In this document: piece after piece, positions 33,810 to 46,391 of the stretch
Numbering within the stretch: position 1 is the first letter of the stretch
How the letters are laid out: the number at the start of each line of letters is the position of its first letter
NCBI RefSeq assembly: GCF_016545825.1
Contig: NC_052613.1
Span: 2,170,001-2,234,000, forward strand
Origin: Eucalyptus grandis
Taxonomy: Eukaryota > Streptophyta > Magnoliopsida > Myrtales > Myrtaceae
DNA length: 64,000 nt
Direction: 5' to 3'
Notes under the pieces: generated by a model
Seen by the model: only the letters and a program-made list of their open reading frames with translations
The model's database searches: none
What the model was told of the DNA's origin: nothing
Translations under genes and position numbers: made by a program

Positions 33810-35300
33810 TATTATTACTACTACTACTACTACTATTATTACCTCATATTAAGCAAATTCTTTTGAATTGAGTGGTCTTGTGGCATGTCTCATGTCTGGG
33901 TTGCAACTTTCTATAATGCGTGTGAAACTGGTTAAACATCACGTAATAAGCCAAATTAACACAATATGTGCATTTACTCACACAATATGGAAAAAGCTCA
34001 TATTTTTATTTTCGAATGGGCCAGAATATTCAATCTATAATCCATCGATAGGCAAAGCTTTTTGTTACTCAAGTCAACACGACCACGATCCCAAGTCAGA
34101 CGTTCGGTCATCAAAAGTTAAGATGATCTTTTGCACGCTTATCTTTTTAAAAAAAAAGACTATTTAATTGGTTAGACATTCCTTTTTGCCCAAATTTTCA
34201 ACGAACTTTAAATTTGACGAGACACGTCCCGTGCACATCAAGATATCGGCCACTTGCTTAGTAGAACAGTGATATTCTTTTCATACTCATCATCCTCCGC
34301 ACTCGGCCCGTGAAGTCTAACATAGCAAACAATTCTAACACCTTCTCCAAGGCGATGATAATTATAAGGTTAAATCATCATTGGACCGTACGATAGCTTG
34401 AATATAGGACGCACGGTAGCTAAATAAAAGGCTAAGAAAGGCTAAAAGTAGGGAGTAATCACGATTCGAGTACAAATTACATACCAATTGGCACTTTTGG
34501 CTGACCGACAACAATCTTGAATAGATTATTTAGCTCCTCTCTGGCCTTCTCTGCCTCCTCCATCTTCCATTCACGACATGGACTTCTTTGAACAGCGAAA
34601 ACAAAAGAAACAGCAAATCTTGCCAATTCTCAACCGTTATTATTCCATTTCATCCCGAACATTTTCTCAACATGAATATCTAAAAAGAGAAAACCCAAGA
34701 TCTCTCTCATTTGTAACGTCTGCAAAAACAAACAGGTTTGATTGCTCTATACCCGTTTGGTGTGTTACATTTTTTATATGAGCTGGAGAGAGAAGAATGA
34801 CCTTGGCAGACTGTGGATTGGTCAGGTTTTGGCTGGATTGCTTGGTGGAGAGATTGGAGGCACTTCTGAACGTTCTTGTTCTTGTTCTTGCATTGCTCTT
34901 GTTTCAAATGCATAATCATCGATTCCCTTCAGACAATTTAAATAACCAACCATCAAAACATGAAATTTTACAAAAACAAATATCTTCTTATTTATTGATT
35001 TATCATTATGCTTTCGATGATCTCATGAAGAGATTTTCTGCAAATTCATGACCGCTACCTTGCGTGGTCATCATGAGGGAGGTGAAGTCCATGATGGAGT
35101 AGACCACAAATGGTTGCTCGAATCCGAGAGACTAAGTATTTTGAGGGCAAGAATGAGGAAACCTCGTAGAAGTTTAGATGGGCCACAATACATTGGACTT
35201 ATGGCTATGTTGTAGACTCAAAGTCAAGATATTAATGACTATGATCAAACCATGAATTCCACCAAGCCACCTTTCTCGGTGGGATTGAAGAATCTCACTA
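33407..35300. other. Array backbone upstream of peptide copy D
   Basis: Same order of backbone words as 3700-4780 and 6290-6540. The trinucleotide repeat is annotated separately. No gene. Confidence 0.6.
33762..33840. repeat. (TTA)n / (ACT)n microsatellite
   Basis: About 17 TTA units pass into TACTACTAC units. Confidence 0.92.
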
Positions 35301-35301
35301 C

Positions 35302-35311
35302 ATTATTTATT
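35302..35311 (+). promoter_or_regulatory. TATA-like element of peptide copy D
   Basis: ATTATTTATT about 109 bp before the ATG, conserved context. Confidence 0.4.
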
Positions 35312-35419
35312 CAAGCCGTCTAGTCCTTTAACTTTCCAACTTTGCCTATGATCCGTTGCTCATCATCGCCACTCTCGTAGTGTGATTGCGTTGTAATTTT
35401 GCACAGCCTGAGAGCGATG

Positions 35420-35776
35420 ATGAAAAAGAAGAGTGTGTGGAGAGAGTGGGTGGCGATAACAATGGCGGCACATCTGCTCATCATGATGGATCTATTGCCT
35501 TCACTAACAAGTGCCTCTTTGCTTCCTGCTCAACATGTTCCCGATGCCCCTGGTAATACGTATCACCATCATTCTTTTTTCTTCTTCATATTTCCTTATC
35601 GCGAGAAAGATCACATTAGTTAATAATGAACATATGATTCTTTCTCCAGCTCGATAAACTCACTCTAGGATTTCTCTAAATTGTGTAATGAAGGTGTAAG
35701 TGAAGAAGGCAAGATGGGATCCCCAAGAAAAGCATTAGGTGGTGGGTTCAAACTCAAGGAAGGCAATTGGTCTTGA
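35420..35776 (+). pseudogene. Secreted-protein paralogue D, frameshifted in exon 2 (35420-35552, 35694-35776)
   Basis: Exon 1 (133 nt) is intact: MKKKSVWREW, signal peptide, QHVPDAP. Donor G|GTAATACG and acceptor AATGAAG|GT are as in gene F; the intron is 141 bp. In exon 2 one extra base in the AAGGGGGCA word (here AAGGAAGGCA) shifts the frame and ends the protein at TGA 35774-35776, removing the DFG, basic and SRSLR parts. The original frame still reads DFGKKKRRK and SRSLKVSP downstream, so the lesion is young. A shortened secreted product of about 70 aa could still be made. Confidence 0.65.
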
Positions 35777-35864
35777 TACCTACGTTGATTTTGGGAAGAA
35801 GAAGAGAAGGAAAGCAATGGAGTCGCGTAGCTTGAAGGTGAGTCCCAACAAGTTTCCACCCTCA

Positions 35865-37250
35865 CCTAATCATAATTTTCGCCGCTCCCATGATTGGGAC
35901 GGAATGAATGCATAACAGTTGGGTTGTAGGTCAATCATACTCTGAATAATATTGGTGTAAGGATTTGTGAGAGTGGCGCTCACTTATTATCAAAATTTCT
36001 TTTAACAATTCTTTGAGTGCCATTTTGATTATAAAAAAAAATCGATCATTTCAATTGACAATTTACATGGCTTGAAAATTCGATATGACAATATTTAATA
36101 TAAACCGTCTGATATGCCTCATGGGCAAAATAAAGTCAGTAAAATTGCTTCTAATTGACATCGTTTATTACAACGTTTGCCCCAAATTAACAGATCGGAG
36201 CAAAATTGCTTATAATCCCAGCCCCAATTCCTCAAATTGGGGAAAATTTACTTGACGAAATATGCAACGGACAGTAAAATAAGATGACACGGAGTGAGCG
36301 AGAGATAAAGTTTTCAAAGTGAAGAAATTGTTCTGACGTTTTCCCCCACCAAGTTTTCATAGTAAAGCAAATGGACTTACGCCATCGCCCTTTATTCTAA
36401 TGCCAAAGAAACCTGTATCGGTCAGAGAAAGTGAGAGTTTTCTGAAGAGAGAGAGAGAGAGAGAGAGAGAGTTTTCTCTGATCAAAGTGTCACTTTGTCT
36501 TGCCCTTTGTCCATGTTGGACTCCATATTTTTTATCTGGAAAAAAAGAGTCATGTATGATAAACCATGGGAATAAGTTGGCGAATGCACTAAAGTGATCG
36601 GTTTTTCGCTGATGTGATGTTTAGGTGATCGAAAAAAAAAAGTTATGATATTGAAATGAGTACCACACAAAATATATGATATTTATGGTATCTTTTTTCC
36701 GAAAAACAAAGTAAAAGCTGGCCTTTGCAAAGCCGATGACCAATTGGCCCATAATGGATGCATATCAGTTCGGCCTATAGGTCAATCTTAATCCAAATGA
36801 TATTGATCTAATGACTTTGAGAGAGTCCGATCCATTTTATAGGTCTTGCTAAAATATCTCCAAAAGTAAACATTCACAAGCCCAAAAAGACAACATAAGG
36901 ACCGGCCCACAAGATCGTGAAGAAAACAACCGCGATCTACAAGAATACCGAATCGATATATAAAGACCTGTTGCTTGAATTTTTTAACAAACCTTTGTGC
37001 AAGACTCTTATTGAATGTCGAGTATAACCCTACTAGTCTACTAGTCTGATAAATGAAAACGGAAGAACTTTGAATCAACGTTAAATGCAGCAAATTGATC
37101 AGAAAATGCACCGTTATGTTTGGTTGCTTGTTATCAGTTTTACCAAACTTACACATCAAGTGCCAAGAAAAGCGGCTACCAAGCTAAGTAACTAGAGGCA
37201 TTAAGCAATGTGCATGGCCTGCTAAACAATCAGCTCGTAAGTCTCGTTAA
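35865..37250. other. 3' flank of copy D, array backbone
   Basis: Parallel to 51060-52460. A GA microsatellite lies at about 36447-36471. No gene. Confidence 0.6.
36447..36471. repeat. (GA)n microsatellite
   Basis: About 12 GA units. Confidence 0.9.
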
Positions 37251-37423
37251 ATTTGGCTCTGTAACGAAAATAAATTTGGCTCATTGCCGCCCGGAAAAGT
37301 CTCGTTAAAGATCTCCACACGACGCCACAAAGCTTCAGCTTCAATATTAAGATTACGTGCCCTTGTCAGCAATTTGTGTCAATAAAATAGGCTGAGAAAG
37401 TCTCATTTCGCCCACATACTTCC

Positions 37424-37660
37424 ATGAACACCAAGACGCGGCTAGCTTCCACACTGCTAAAAGACATAGCAATGAAGACACAGATGATGAAATCTTTTAT
37501 GTTAATACATAAATCATCATCGCAAAAATGTGATCTATATGAAAGAGATGTTAATGGAACAGAGTGCTTGCCGCTACCTCAGACTGTTCTTAGTAATATA
37601 GGGAAATGGTGCCAGTACTTAGCAGAACTAGACCTCCACCTCCGTTTTTGCACCACATAA
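37424..37660 (+). pseudogene. ORF remnant upstream of the LysM kinase, copy 1
   Basis: The ATG-started frame MNTKTRLASTLLKD runs 78 codons to a stop. The duplicate at 52676-53026 keeps a frame that would be 116 codons, in which a single base missing here (CTCCGTTT versus CTCCAGTTT) is present. Each copy has a different lesion in the same frame, suggesting a once-longer ORF, although it may be chance. No domain recognised. Confidence 0.25.
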
Positions 37661-37902
37661 TCACATTCCATAATATCAAATCACTGCCAATTCTGACTAA
37701 TTAGTATCAAGAAGATGGACTTTTGTGCTCAAACTCACTCCTTGACATCCTTGGCCTTCCACAATATGCCTGGAAAGAACTTAAACTAAAGGGTATGTCC
37801 CTTCTTCAGAACTTTCTTTAAACACATGTAGCAGTTTGTTCTATTGCTAATAAGAGAGAACATGCACCTGTCGCGTACAGATTTAATAAGATCAGAAAGA
37901 TA

Positions 37903-38741
37903 GGGCGTGCATGGAAACGTTCCAAAGAAATGTTTCTGGAACACTTTTGTACGGATTTTGTTCTCGGGAACAAAAAAAGAACAGAAACGCGTTTGGTTGC
38001 GTTTCTGTTCTTTTTTTGTTTTTTTGTTCCCGGAACAAAATAAGAACAAAAAAAAGAAACAACAAATTGTTGTTTCTTGTTCTAGAAACAAAAATGAAGA
38101 AACTTTTCTCTTCTCTCTCTTCTTCTTCTCTTCTTCTTTTCTTCTTCTTTTTTTCTTCTTTTTTTCTTTTGCCGGTCGCCGGCCTTGGCCATGGCCGGCG
38201 ACCGCCGTCGAGGGCCGGCGACGCCGTCGAGGGTCAGCGACCTCGCCGGAGCCTCGGCCCCCGGCGAGGCCGAGCCAAGCCTCGCCTTGGCTGGGCGAGC
38301 TCGGCCTCGCCGGATTTGGGCGAGCTCGAGCTCGCCCAGCCATGGCGAGGCTCGGCCTTGCCGGATCCGGGCGAACCCGAGCTCGCCTAGCCAAGGCGAG
38401 GCTCGGCCTCGAGCTCGGGCTCGCCCAGATTCGGCAAGGCCGAGCTCGCCCGACCAAGGCGAGGCTGCCGCCCCGTCGGGTTGAGTCGCGGAGGCGGGGA
38501 CCGGCCGAAAAAAAAAAAAGAAAAATAAAGGAGAAAATGAAAATAAAATAAAAATGTTTAAAAAATTAAAAGAAACAAAAAAGAATAAAATTTACCAAAC
38601 GTGTTTCTATTCATTTTTTATTTCCGGAACAAACGTTACCAAACGTATTCTTTTGTTCAAAAATTGTTCCCCGGAACGTAAAACACTTTTTTGTTTCGTT
38701 CCCCGCAACTAAAAAGAACAGAAACGTTACCAAACGCGCCC
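37903..38741. mobile_element. PIF/Harbinger-like element, 3-bp TSD, boundaries proven by empty site
   Basis: The duplicate block at about 53150 reads 'cagaaagatactgacc' without interruption. Here the same word is split as AGATA|GGGCGTGCATGG...CCAAACGCGCCC|ATACTG, so the insert is 839 bp with an ATA duplication (37900-37902, 38742-38744). The termini are imperfect inverted repeats of about 21 bp. Subterminal TTGTTCTCGGGAAC and TTGTTCCCGGAAC words and a GC-rich core (38180-38490, GGCGAGCTCGGCC words) resemble 31783-32686. Frames across the core give repetitive Ala/Arg/Pro protein on both strands and are not genes. Confidence 0.85.
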
Positions 38742-38939
38742 ATACTGACCCGGTGGAAAAGACAAGGATCTGGCTAAAGGCGCAGCTGAATATTCTTTTA
38801 TATATATTTCAACAGGTTTAAAAGGATTGGTCATAATTACAGTACCCATGTTCTCGTCAGTCATCATCAGAGCAACAAGATGCAAAGCAAAAGACAGCTC
38901 TAGGCTCAAAGGTGCATTTTGCTTATTTGCCGATTGGTT

Positions 38940-41900
38940 CTTCATCAAAGAAGGCTCGTTTTATCAGCAAGTTCTTCCTGTCTCTTGTCTCGCTGATTTT
39001 TATCTCCAGAACTGCTCTCTCCCTTAGTGTGTTCAGCAGGACAATTCTCATGCGCCCTTTCCCATGTTCTGAAGCACTGCAATCACGCAATTCTTACTTG
39101 TACCATATCTCTGGAGGACGTCACGTAGAAGAAATAGCCTCTCTCTACTCGGTCAACTTGTCAGAAATCAAACCGATAATCCACGGGGCAGAGCAAGATT
39201 ATCTGGTATCTGTGCCATGCACTTGTACATACCTGAATGGCACCAACAGATACTCCTATGATACTTCTTACAAAGTAAAACCAGATGATTCATTTGCCAG
39301 AGTCTACAATGATTTCTACAGTGGACAAGTTTATAATGTCACTGGTGAGGACGTATTTAATGCTGGAAATATGGTAATTATGCATCTCTTGTGAGGTTGT
39401 GTGGGAGAAGGATCTCAAGAAATCGTGACTTACACGGTTCAAGAGCATGACACTCTATCACAGATTGCCCATCTGCTGTCCTCAATTTGAGTGAGGTCGA
39501 GAAACTAAACCCGAAGTTGACTCAGGATCCTAGTTACATATAGATGTCGGGTGGGTGCCGTATATACCTATGGAAAATAGAGCAACTCAAGGTCACAAGC
39601 AACGTAAGCTGAACTCTCTCTTTATGTTTAAGAGTGATCTTCTGCTCTCATTATAAGATTGCAAGGCCTAAAATTTTCATTTACAGAATGATCGTAGGTA
39701 AGTTAAGACTGAAATAAATTGAGATCAAGTCAGGGACAATATACAGTAGACATAAATGGAATCATGAGTAGCGTCAGACATTTTTTTCATCCAAATATCT
39801 TACATCCACTTACAGTTTGTTATCATGTGTTAGGAAAAATGTAGAACTGGACTGAGATAGCAGTGATCCTGTCAGTGGTAACTTTAGCATCGATGAGCGT
39901 GCTGATTTTGTTATATCAAAGGAGACACGGAAGGGGCAACGTTGGACAAGTAGATCCTGCGGCGACAACTAAGAGCTCAAATGCCCAGAAGACTACCCCA
40001 CTGAAACTGTTATGACTAATCAAAGCAATAAACAAAACAAAAAACCAGAGGCTATGGTCTTCGAACTGAGGAAGATAGCACAGAAAAAAACAGAGCTCAA
40101 GACTTGCATACATCAGTTCTTAGAGAAACTGTCGAGTCTGGTCCCTAAATACAAGCAGTAAACATACTGCAACATATAACTGCACATAAACGTGTTAATT
40201 CACTTCCTAAAAATAACGAAAATACCAGCTGCATAATTTAACAAACTTAGCTATAAAAAACAAACAGAAGAAAAAACCAGAACAGAGGAATATCAGCAAC
40301 ATCAGCAGCACTGAGGCATAACACTCCAACAGAAACAACTCTTCCACAAAAAGGACTTTGAAGGTCAGTTAGGTGAATTAAAAATTGGGAATTTTCTCAC
40401 AATGGCCTGAGTTCAAGTGAGATATACGGGACATGATATGGCATAGAGATAAAATTTTGAATTAAACAGAAAAGTATGAGCTCAAATACAAGCTGAAGAA
40501 ACTGAAAGAATTGTCTTTCCTCAGAGAGCCACTTTGAATTTTATTTCTCTGACAAGTAAATGATGAACTTTCATGAGTTTATCTAAGAGTGAAGGCATGC
40601 ATAGTATCTGATACACTTACATGAAGCTATTATTCTTGTCCCAGATGTGAAATTTGAATCAGATAAACCAGTTATGTACAGCTTGGAGGATATGTACGAG
40701 GCTACAAAAGACTTTGATGATGCTCGGAGAATTGGAGAGGGAGGGTATGGGAGTGTGTATTATAGCATTTTAGGGAACCAGGTATGATACACATGTCAGG
40801 CTTTTACTTTTTCTCCACTTTTTTTCGTGGAGCTCAATCCAGAACAATGATCTGCTTTCCTATCCTAAGACCAAACATGCCTTGTCTCAATTTCAGGAAG
40901 TTGCTGTTAAGAAGATGAAATCCAGCCAGTTGAAGTAGTTCTTTGCCGAGCTTAAAGTTTTGTGCAAAATACATCACCTTAATGTGGTAAGTATCTACTG
41001 GCCAAAAAATAAAAAGAAAAGTTTGGTAATGATTTAGATCTCTCATGCAAATTGGTAATCAAGAGAGAGCGAAGGGATATGCTGCTATCTCACTGATCTC
41101 TAGCTCTGTAGGTGGAGCTTCTTGAATATTCAACCAGTGACAACCATTTATAATTGGTATATGAGTATGTTCCAAATGGCTCACTAAACATGTTCCAAAT
41201 GGCTCACTAAACGAACATCTTCATGATCCTTTGCTGAAAGGTTACAATAATAATAAATCTATCTCCTTTTTCTACTTAAAGAAAAATTGTTGAAGGTACT
41301 CAATTGCTATTTCCTGCATGTCACCAACCTCTCTCCCGGACGGACAGCAAGAGCAAATATAGCACTTGATGCTGCAAGAGGAATTGGGTACATTCATGAT
41401 CATACCAAGGCACGTTAGTGCATCGTGACATCAAGACAAGTAACATTTTACTTGACCAGGGGCTCAGAGCAAAGGTAATGGATAACTGGTTTGAGCACTC
41501 ACTTCTCAGTGATGTGAGTTTGATGGAAGTTTCGGATGAAGTTTCCTTCCAGGCTTTCTGCCTTCGCCTTAAGCTGCTAGGATATTTAACTCCTAGACTG
41601 ATGTTGATTTGCTGTATCGGCAGGTGGCTGATTTTGGACTCGCAAGACTGGTGGAACGATCCAATGAGCAAGAAGTATTTGCAATGCGTGTACTCGGCAC
41701 ACCTGGTTATATTCCACCTGAGTAGGTGCTTTGCTCTTTTTCTATGACAAGGGAAACAGAGAAAACATGCTCATCGATGGTGCAAACTTTTTTGGACACC
41801 ATACATTTCATCTCAGACTCGACTTTGTAGCTTACTGCTTCCCCGCAGGTCCTTCCGCAAGCTGCAAATGACATCGAAAGGAGATGTATATGATTTTGGA

Positions 41901-42834
41901 GTGGTTTTAGCAGAAATAGTCACTGGCCAGTGCGCACTCGCTCGAGATAATAGGGACCCAAATAATTTTAGGACCCTAGTGTCAACCGTAAGTCTGCATT
42001 TTGCGATCTTAACTGGTTTTTTACGCAGCTTTCACAGGCGAGCGCACGTGCACTTTCCAATTTTCAAACATGACGCGCAACATACAAACACTGAATCTCC
42101 CCATTACTGTAGACTGTAAGGATACAAAATGCCATTAGCACATGAAATGAAACATAAAGCGCATATATCCTTAGTCAGAATCGGTTTCCATTCAAAGAAA
42201 CTATTTGCATGAAATTGTTGCTAACATTCCATCTCAGGATTCACCGCTTAATTCGCCTTTCTCAGATGATAACAATTTTCGAAGGCCAAAAACCACAAAA
42301 TGCTTTGGAAGCAATCATAGATTGTGACTTGAGAGAGAGTTACCCCTTTGAGGAGGTTTTTAAGGTAAGTGAAATTGCACCAGTATGCTTGATTTATTAT
42401 GTTTCATATCCATGTGATGAGTTCTAAAGTGATCAGCATGTCGACCGTATCAGGACAGGTCCATCCATATGCACCGACTGCTGTATCTTAGAACACCAAA
42501 CGAGTAACATTTCTTCCATATGAAACTATTCTATGCGAACATTTTAACTGAACAAAAAACCTACAATTGATAAGGTAACGGGACACGAAGTGAAGGGTTA
42601 ATCCGGTGTTCCCGCCACCAAGCCTGAAAAAACAAAGAATAAACCAATGCTTCTGCTATTTTGTGTTTGCCTCACAGATGGCGGATTTGGCCTGGCGATG
42701 TCTGAATGATGATGCTATCAACAGAATTAAAGAAATTGTTCATGAACTCTCACATTTTAACGTCCTCGATGGAGTGGGAAGCATCACTTGGAGGGAATGA
42801 ACGAGTCTTCAGCGGGTTGCTGAACGGAAGATAA
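38940..42834 (+). pseudogene. LysM-domain receptor-like kinase (LYK3-type), broken
   Basis: Recognisable from N- to C-terminus: signal region; cysteine/LysM ectodomain (PCSEALQSRNSYLYH, then IIHGAEQDYLVSVPCTC); a second LysM (VTYTVQEHDTLSQIA); a transmembrane helix (39848-39930); juxtamembrane and glycine loop (IGEGGYGSVYY, 40645-40781); the VAVKKMK lysine exon (from 40897); HRDIKTSNILLD (41418-41474); ADFGLARL (from 41624); TPGYIPPE; KGDVYDFGVVLAEI (about 41850-41989); and a C-terminus WEASLGGN ending at TAA 42832-42834. The family binds chitin or lipochitin-type glycans at the plasma membrane. Lesions: the start ATG has lost its T relative to the 53362 copy; TGA at 39392-39394 replaces the Cys of a CxC motif; frameshift in LysM2/3; TAG at 40936-40938; one-base loss before HRD. 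The exon-intron structure is retained. Confidence 0.85.
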
Positions 42835-44500
42835 ACAAGAGCACTCACGGCAATGGCCAGGAAACGGCTCTAAAAGCCTTTGCCACCTCACGCTTGGGGC
42901 CACTTTCAGCAAGCCTCTTTGGTGCTCATCCAATTTGGAAACAAAGGGAAACTATGAGCTTTTTCGCACCACCTAGACTTTCATGGGTTCCGTCGAGGCG
43001 AATGGTTACACCTGACGTAATGTGAATATGTCATGCCATCTCTCTTTTTTCCTTTAATACTCGGCATAAGATTCAATGTGCCAAGATGATTTCCACCATT
43101 CTGCCATTCTGTCATCAAGTAGCAAGCGAAATTTTCCCATGGTATTGCAAATTAATGTTACTCCTTTCAAATACATTATGCAACAATTCTCAAAACCAGC
43201 ACACTTGAGAATGTCAGATATGGATCAGAGGAGCTAAATGTAAAATATGCACAAGTCAGTGAACACTTGATTGTGAATGGCCCAGTGACGCGACTATCCA
43301 CAACATGGAGTTCATCGGTTCACTTGATTGAACCGAAGATATTCCATAAAGAAAGAAGCTTACATGTACAACGGATTTGATTACCGAGTAGAGAATCTTG
43401 GTCATTTCCTCACGAGACGGATGTCACGAGATGGATGGATTTAGCGTCCACGAGTGGTTGCCCATACTCATAACTAGCACGGACGTGCCTTGGTACAGAT
43501 AGTATTGCATGCTTAGGGTAGATTTTAGCGATAAATCGAATAAAATCACCGCCCTTTCGTACTTGGCACGAGTGGATTTAAATAAAATTGGAATAAATGC
43601 CCAAGAATCCTAGCTGCAGACTTCGGGGTTGGAATTTGATGTACAAAAGATCTTGCTCCCACTAAAAATCATCACAGATGGATCTGCGATAACCTTTTAA
43701 CATAACAGCCAAAAGTTCTATCACGGTCCAACGTGCTTACTCGGACATATGAAGGGCTAACCCCAAAATGCCTTCCACTCCTCGTCCAGATGTTATGGCT
43801 TTTGAGAAAGCTTTCAAAATCTTCTATACCGCCTTCACATTTCAACCATGCAAAAGCTGCACAGGGGGATAAGCAATGAAGCCACAAGAAAATATACCAA
43901 GAATTCATTAAAAAGGGCACGTTGCCTCCCATTACAGCTTCATTGTTCTATGTACCTGGTAGAGGCTCGAAGAGACGCTGGAAAAAGTTGCAGAATCCCG
44001 CTTCAAAATTGGTTTGACGCTGCGTACAAACCCAAGTTGACACGATATGTATTTAGAACAAATATGAATCCAACGTTTTGCGAACATAAAATTCAAATTC
44101 TTCAAACTTGAATCCAACTTTGAGTCCATTTACATGGTTGTTAGATTGGCTTTATATGTATATATACACATACATACATAAGCACATTATAGAAACGACT
44201 CATTTTTTTTATGTTGGAACGAACCAAAAAATGTCCGATCCACATGATTCATTATTCGGGGAAGCTTGTCGTTGCCAAAGTCTATGGCCACCATCACATA
44301 TCATCCACCGAATTTGGTCAGCAAAAGTCAAAATGATTTTTTAAACGCTCGTCTTTTTTAACATTAAGTTGGAGAAAAGAGTCGACTTCAAATGATCTGT
44401 GGGCTGTATTTTGATCAAATCAACAATGTATGTGCTTAGTTTGGTAATGTGAAGTTGATGGCCCATTATTCGATGGGTTAATTGCTTGAATTTTCAACAA
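42835..44500. other. 3' flank of the kinase pseudogene; no gene recognised
   Basis: 42835-44000 appears single-copy in this window and holds no frame I can assign. From about 44010 the array backbone resumes (compare 3690-3900). Confidence 0.5.
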
Positions 44501-44790
44501 AGTTTGATTTGATGGAACGCTTGATGGCCCAGACACATCATAATAAAGCTCACCTGTCGGTTGAAATATTTATATTCATTTCATACATATCATTCGCATT
44601 TAGACCTGTCAAGTCTAACATTATAAACAATCTCAACCCATTCTACAAGCCATCCACTCAGCTAGCGTGGTCATCACGGGGGAGATAGATTCAATGTTGG
44701 AATGCAGAAAATCGGGGCCATTGACTGGGTTCACACCATAGATTCCACAAAGCCATTTAGTCTTAGCGAGGTTGAAGAATCTCACCACAT

Positions 44791-44800
44791 TATTTATTCA
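44791..44800 (+). promoter_or_regulatory. TATA-like element of peptide gene E
   Basis: The ACATTATTTATTCA word, about 110 bp before the ATG, conserved with gene B. Confidence 0.45.
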
Positions 44801-44906
44801 AGTTGTCCAGTCCCTTTACTTTTGGACTTTGCCTATGATCCATTGCTCGTCATTGACGCTCCCGTAGTGCGATTACATTGGGATTTCGCATTATCTGAGA
44901 ACATTG

Positions 44907-45424
44907 ATGACGAAGAAGAGCAGTGAGAGAAAGTGGGTGGTCATAGCAGTGGCAGCATATTTGCTCATCACGCTGGATTTATTGCCTTTGCAAATGAATG
45001 CCTCTTTGCTTCCTACTCAGCATGTTCCCAATGCCCCCGGTAATATATATCATCATCATCATGATTCTTCTTCTTCTTCTTCTTCTTCTTCTTCTTCTTC
45101 TTCTTCTTCTGGCGAGAAAGTTCACCTTCAGTATATACTAAACATAAGAATCGTTCTCCAGTTGGAATCATCATAAACTCCCTCTAAGCCTTCTCTAAAT
45201 TGTGCAATCAAGGTGGAAGCGAAGAAGACAAGACAGGATCCCCAATGAAAGCTTTAGGTGGTGGGTTCAAACTCAAGGGAGCAATTGGCCTTGATTCCCA
45301 CATTGATTTCAGGAATAAGTGGAGGAAAGTAGTGGAGTCGCGGAACCTGAGGGTCACTCCCATTGTGCGTCCGCCCTCGCCACGTACGCCCTCGCCCTCG
45401 CATCAATTTAGGCTCCGTCCATGA
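44907..45424 (+). CDS. Small secreted protein, paralogue E (2 exons: 44907-45039, 45213-45424)
   Basis: 114 aa after splicing. Exon 1 (133 nt): MTKKSSERKW, hydrophobic stretch, NASLLPTQHV. The intron is 173 bp (donor G|GTAATATA, acceptor AATCAAG|GT, phase 1), longer than in the others because of a TTC microsatellite at about 45064-45108. Exon 2: KALGGGFKLKGAIGLDSHI, DFRNKWRK in place of the usual DFGKKKRRK (the basic run is weakened and the Gly lost), SRNLR, and the tail RPPSPRTPSPSHQF shared with B. The gene is open throughout. Function unknown; secretion is inferred from the N-terminus. Confidence 0.6.
45064..45108. repeat. (TTC)n microsatellite in the intron of gene E
   Basis: About 15 TTC units. 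If the intron were retained it would encode a poly-Ser tract. The neighbours have 3-6 units at this position. Confidence 0.9.
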
Positions 45425-46343
45425 CAATGAGGCCTCTCCTTATCTAACAACGTAGCCATCCATAGCCATTTTCCTTTCTTTCCATGAAATGCCAAGTCAT
45501 TGTCAATGCTTCTTGATCAGGAAAATCTAACTAAATGATATTTGATCTAAGGACTTTGTGAGGAAGATGATATTTAAATATAAGTTGTCTAACTGATATT
45601 TAAATATAAGTTGTCCAACGTGACTCGCCATCAAAACGAAGTCAGCAAAATTATTCCTACATGTGTTTCCCCATTGGAGCAAAATTGCTTATGTTCTTCG
45701 AAAAACCCCACCCCAATTTCTAAAATTGAGGGAAAATTACTTCCCAAAATTTGCAATGGAGACTAAGATAAGATGGCTCATAATGAGCGCGGGACGAAGT
45801 TTATGCGGTAAAGCAATTGTTTTGGGGTGTTTCGGGGTGTTCCCTTGCGGAGTTTTCACTAAAAAGCAAATGAACTTCCAGGCATTCTTGATGCTAATGC
45901 CGATGGAAACATATATATCCTTCCTTCCTTCCAATTACTTTATTTTGGAAACCTTGTGATTTGTTTTTACTGATGAAGTTTTGGAATTTTGCGTTGCGAA
46001 AGTTCTGAGGTTCTCTGAAGATGAGAGAGGATCGCCCTTGTTGCGCCCACAGAGAGAGAGAGAGAGAGAGAGAGAAGACAGAGGAGAGAATCAGCTTTTC
46101 TTCGGATGAAACAGTGTCCTTTTAGCCACAAGTGCCACGGCGTCATGTCCTTTGTCCACGTTGGACTTCATATTTTTTCAAAAAAACGTCACGTTGGACT
46201 TAAATTTCATTAGAAAAGATCACATCAAAATATGTTGGCAAATACGGTAAAGTGAGCGATTTTTTTTACTAATATAATGTTTCAGTGATCGAAAAAATAT
46301 TTATTGTCAATGAAATAAGCATCATATGAAAGTTATAACACTT

Positions 46344-46391
<48 letters not shown>

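Noticed and set aside
37786..38551. Long frames (up to 223 codons) over the Harbinger-like core
   Set aside because: Both strands and several frames are open at once through a repetitive GC core and homopolymer-rich arms. The empty-site comparison shows this is a transposon insertion.
41321..41671. Minus-strand 116-codon frame inside the LysM kinase
   Set aside because: Lies opposite the HRD-DFG exons and an intron of the kinase and has no recognisable content.
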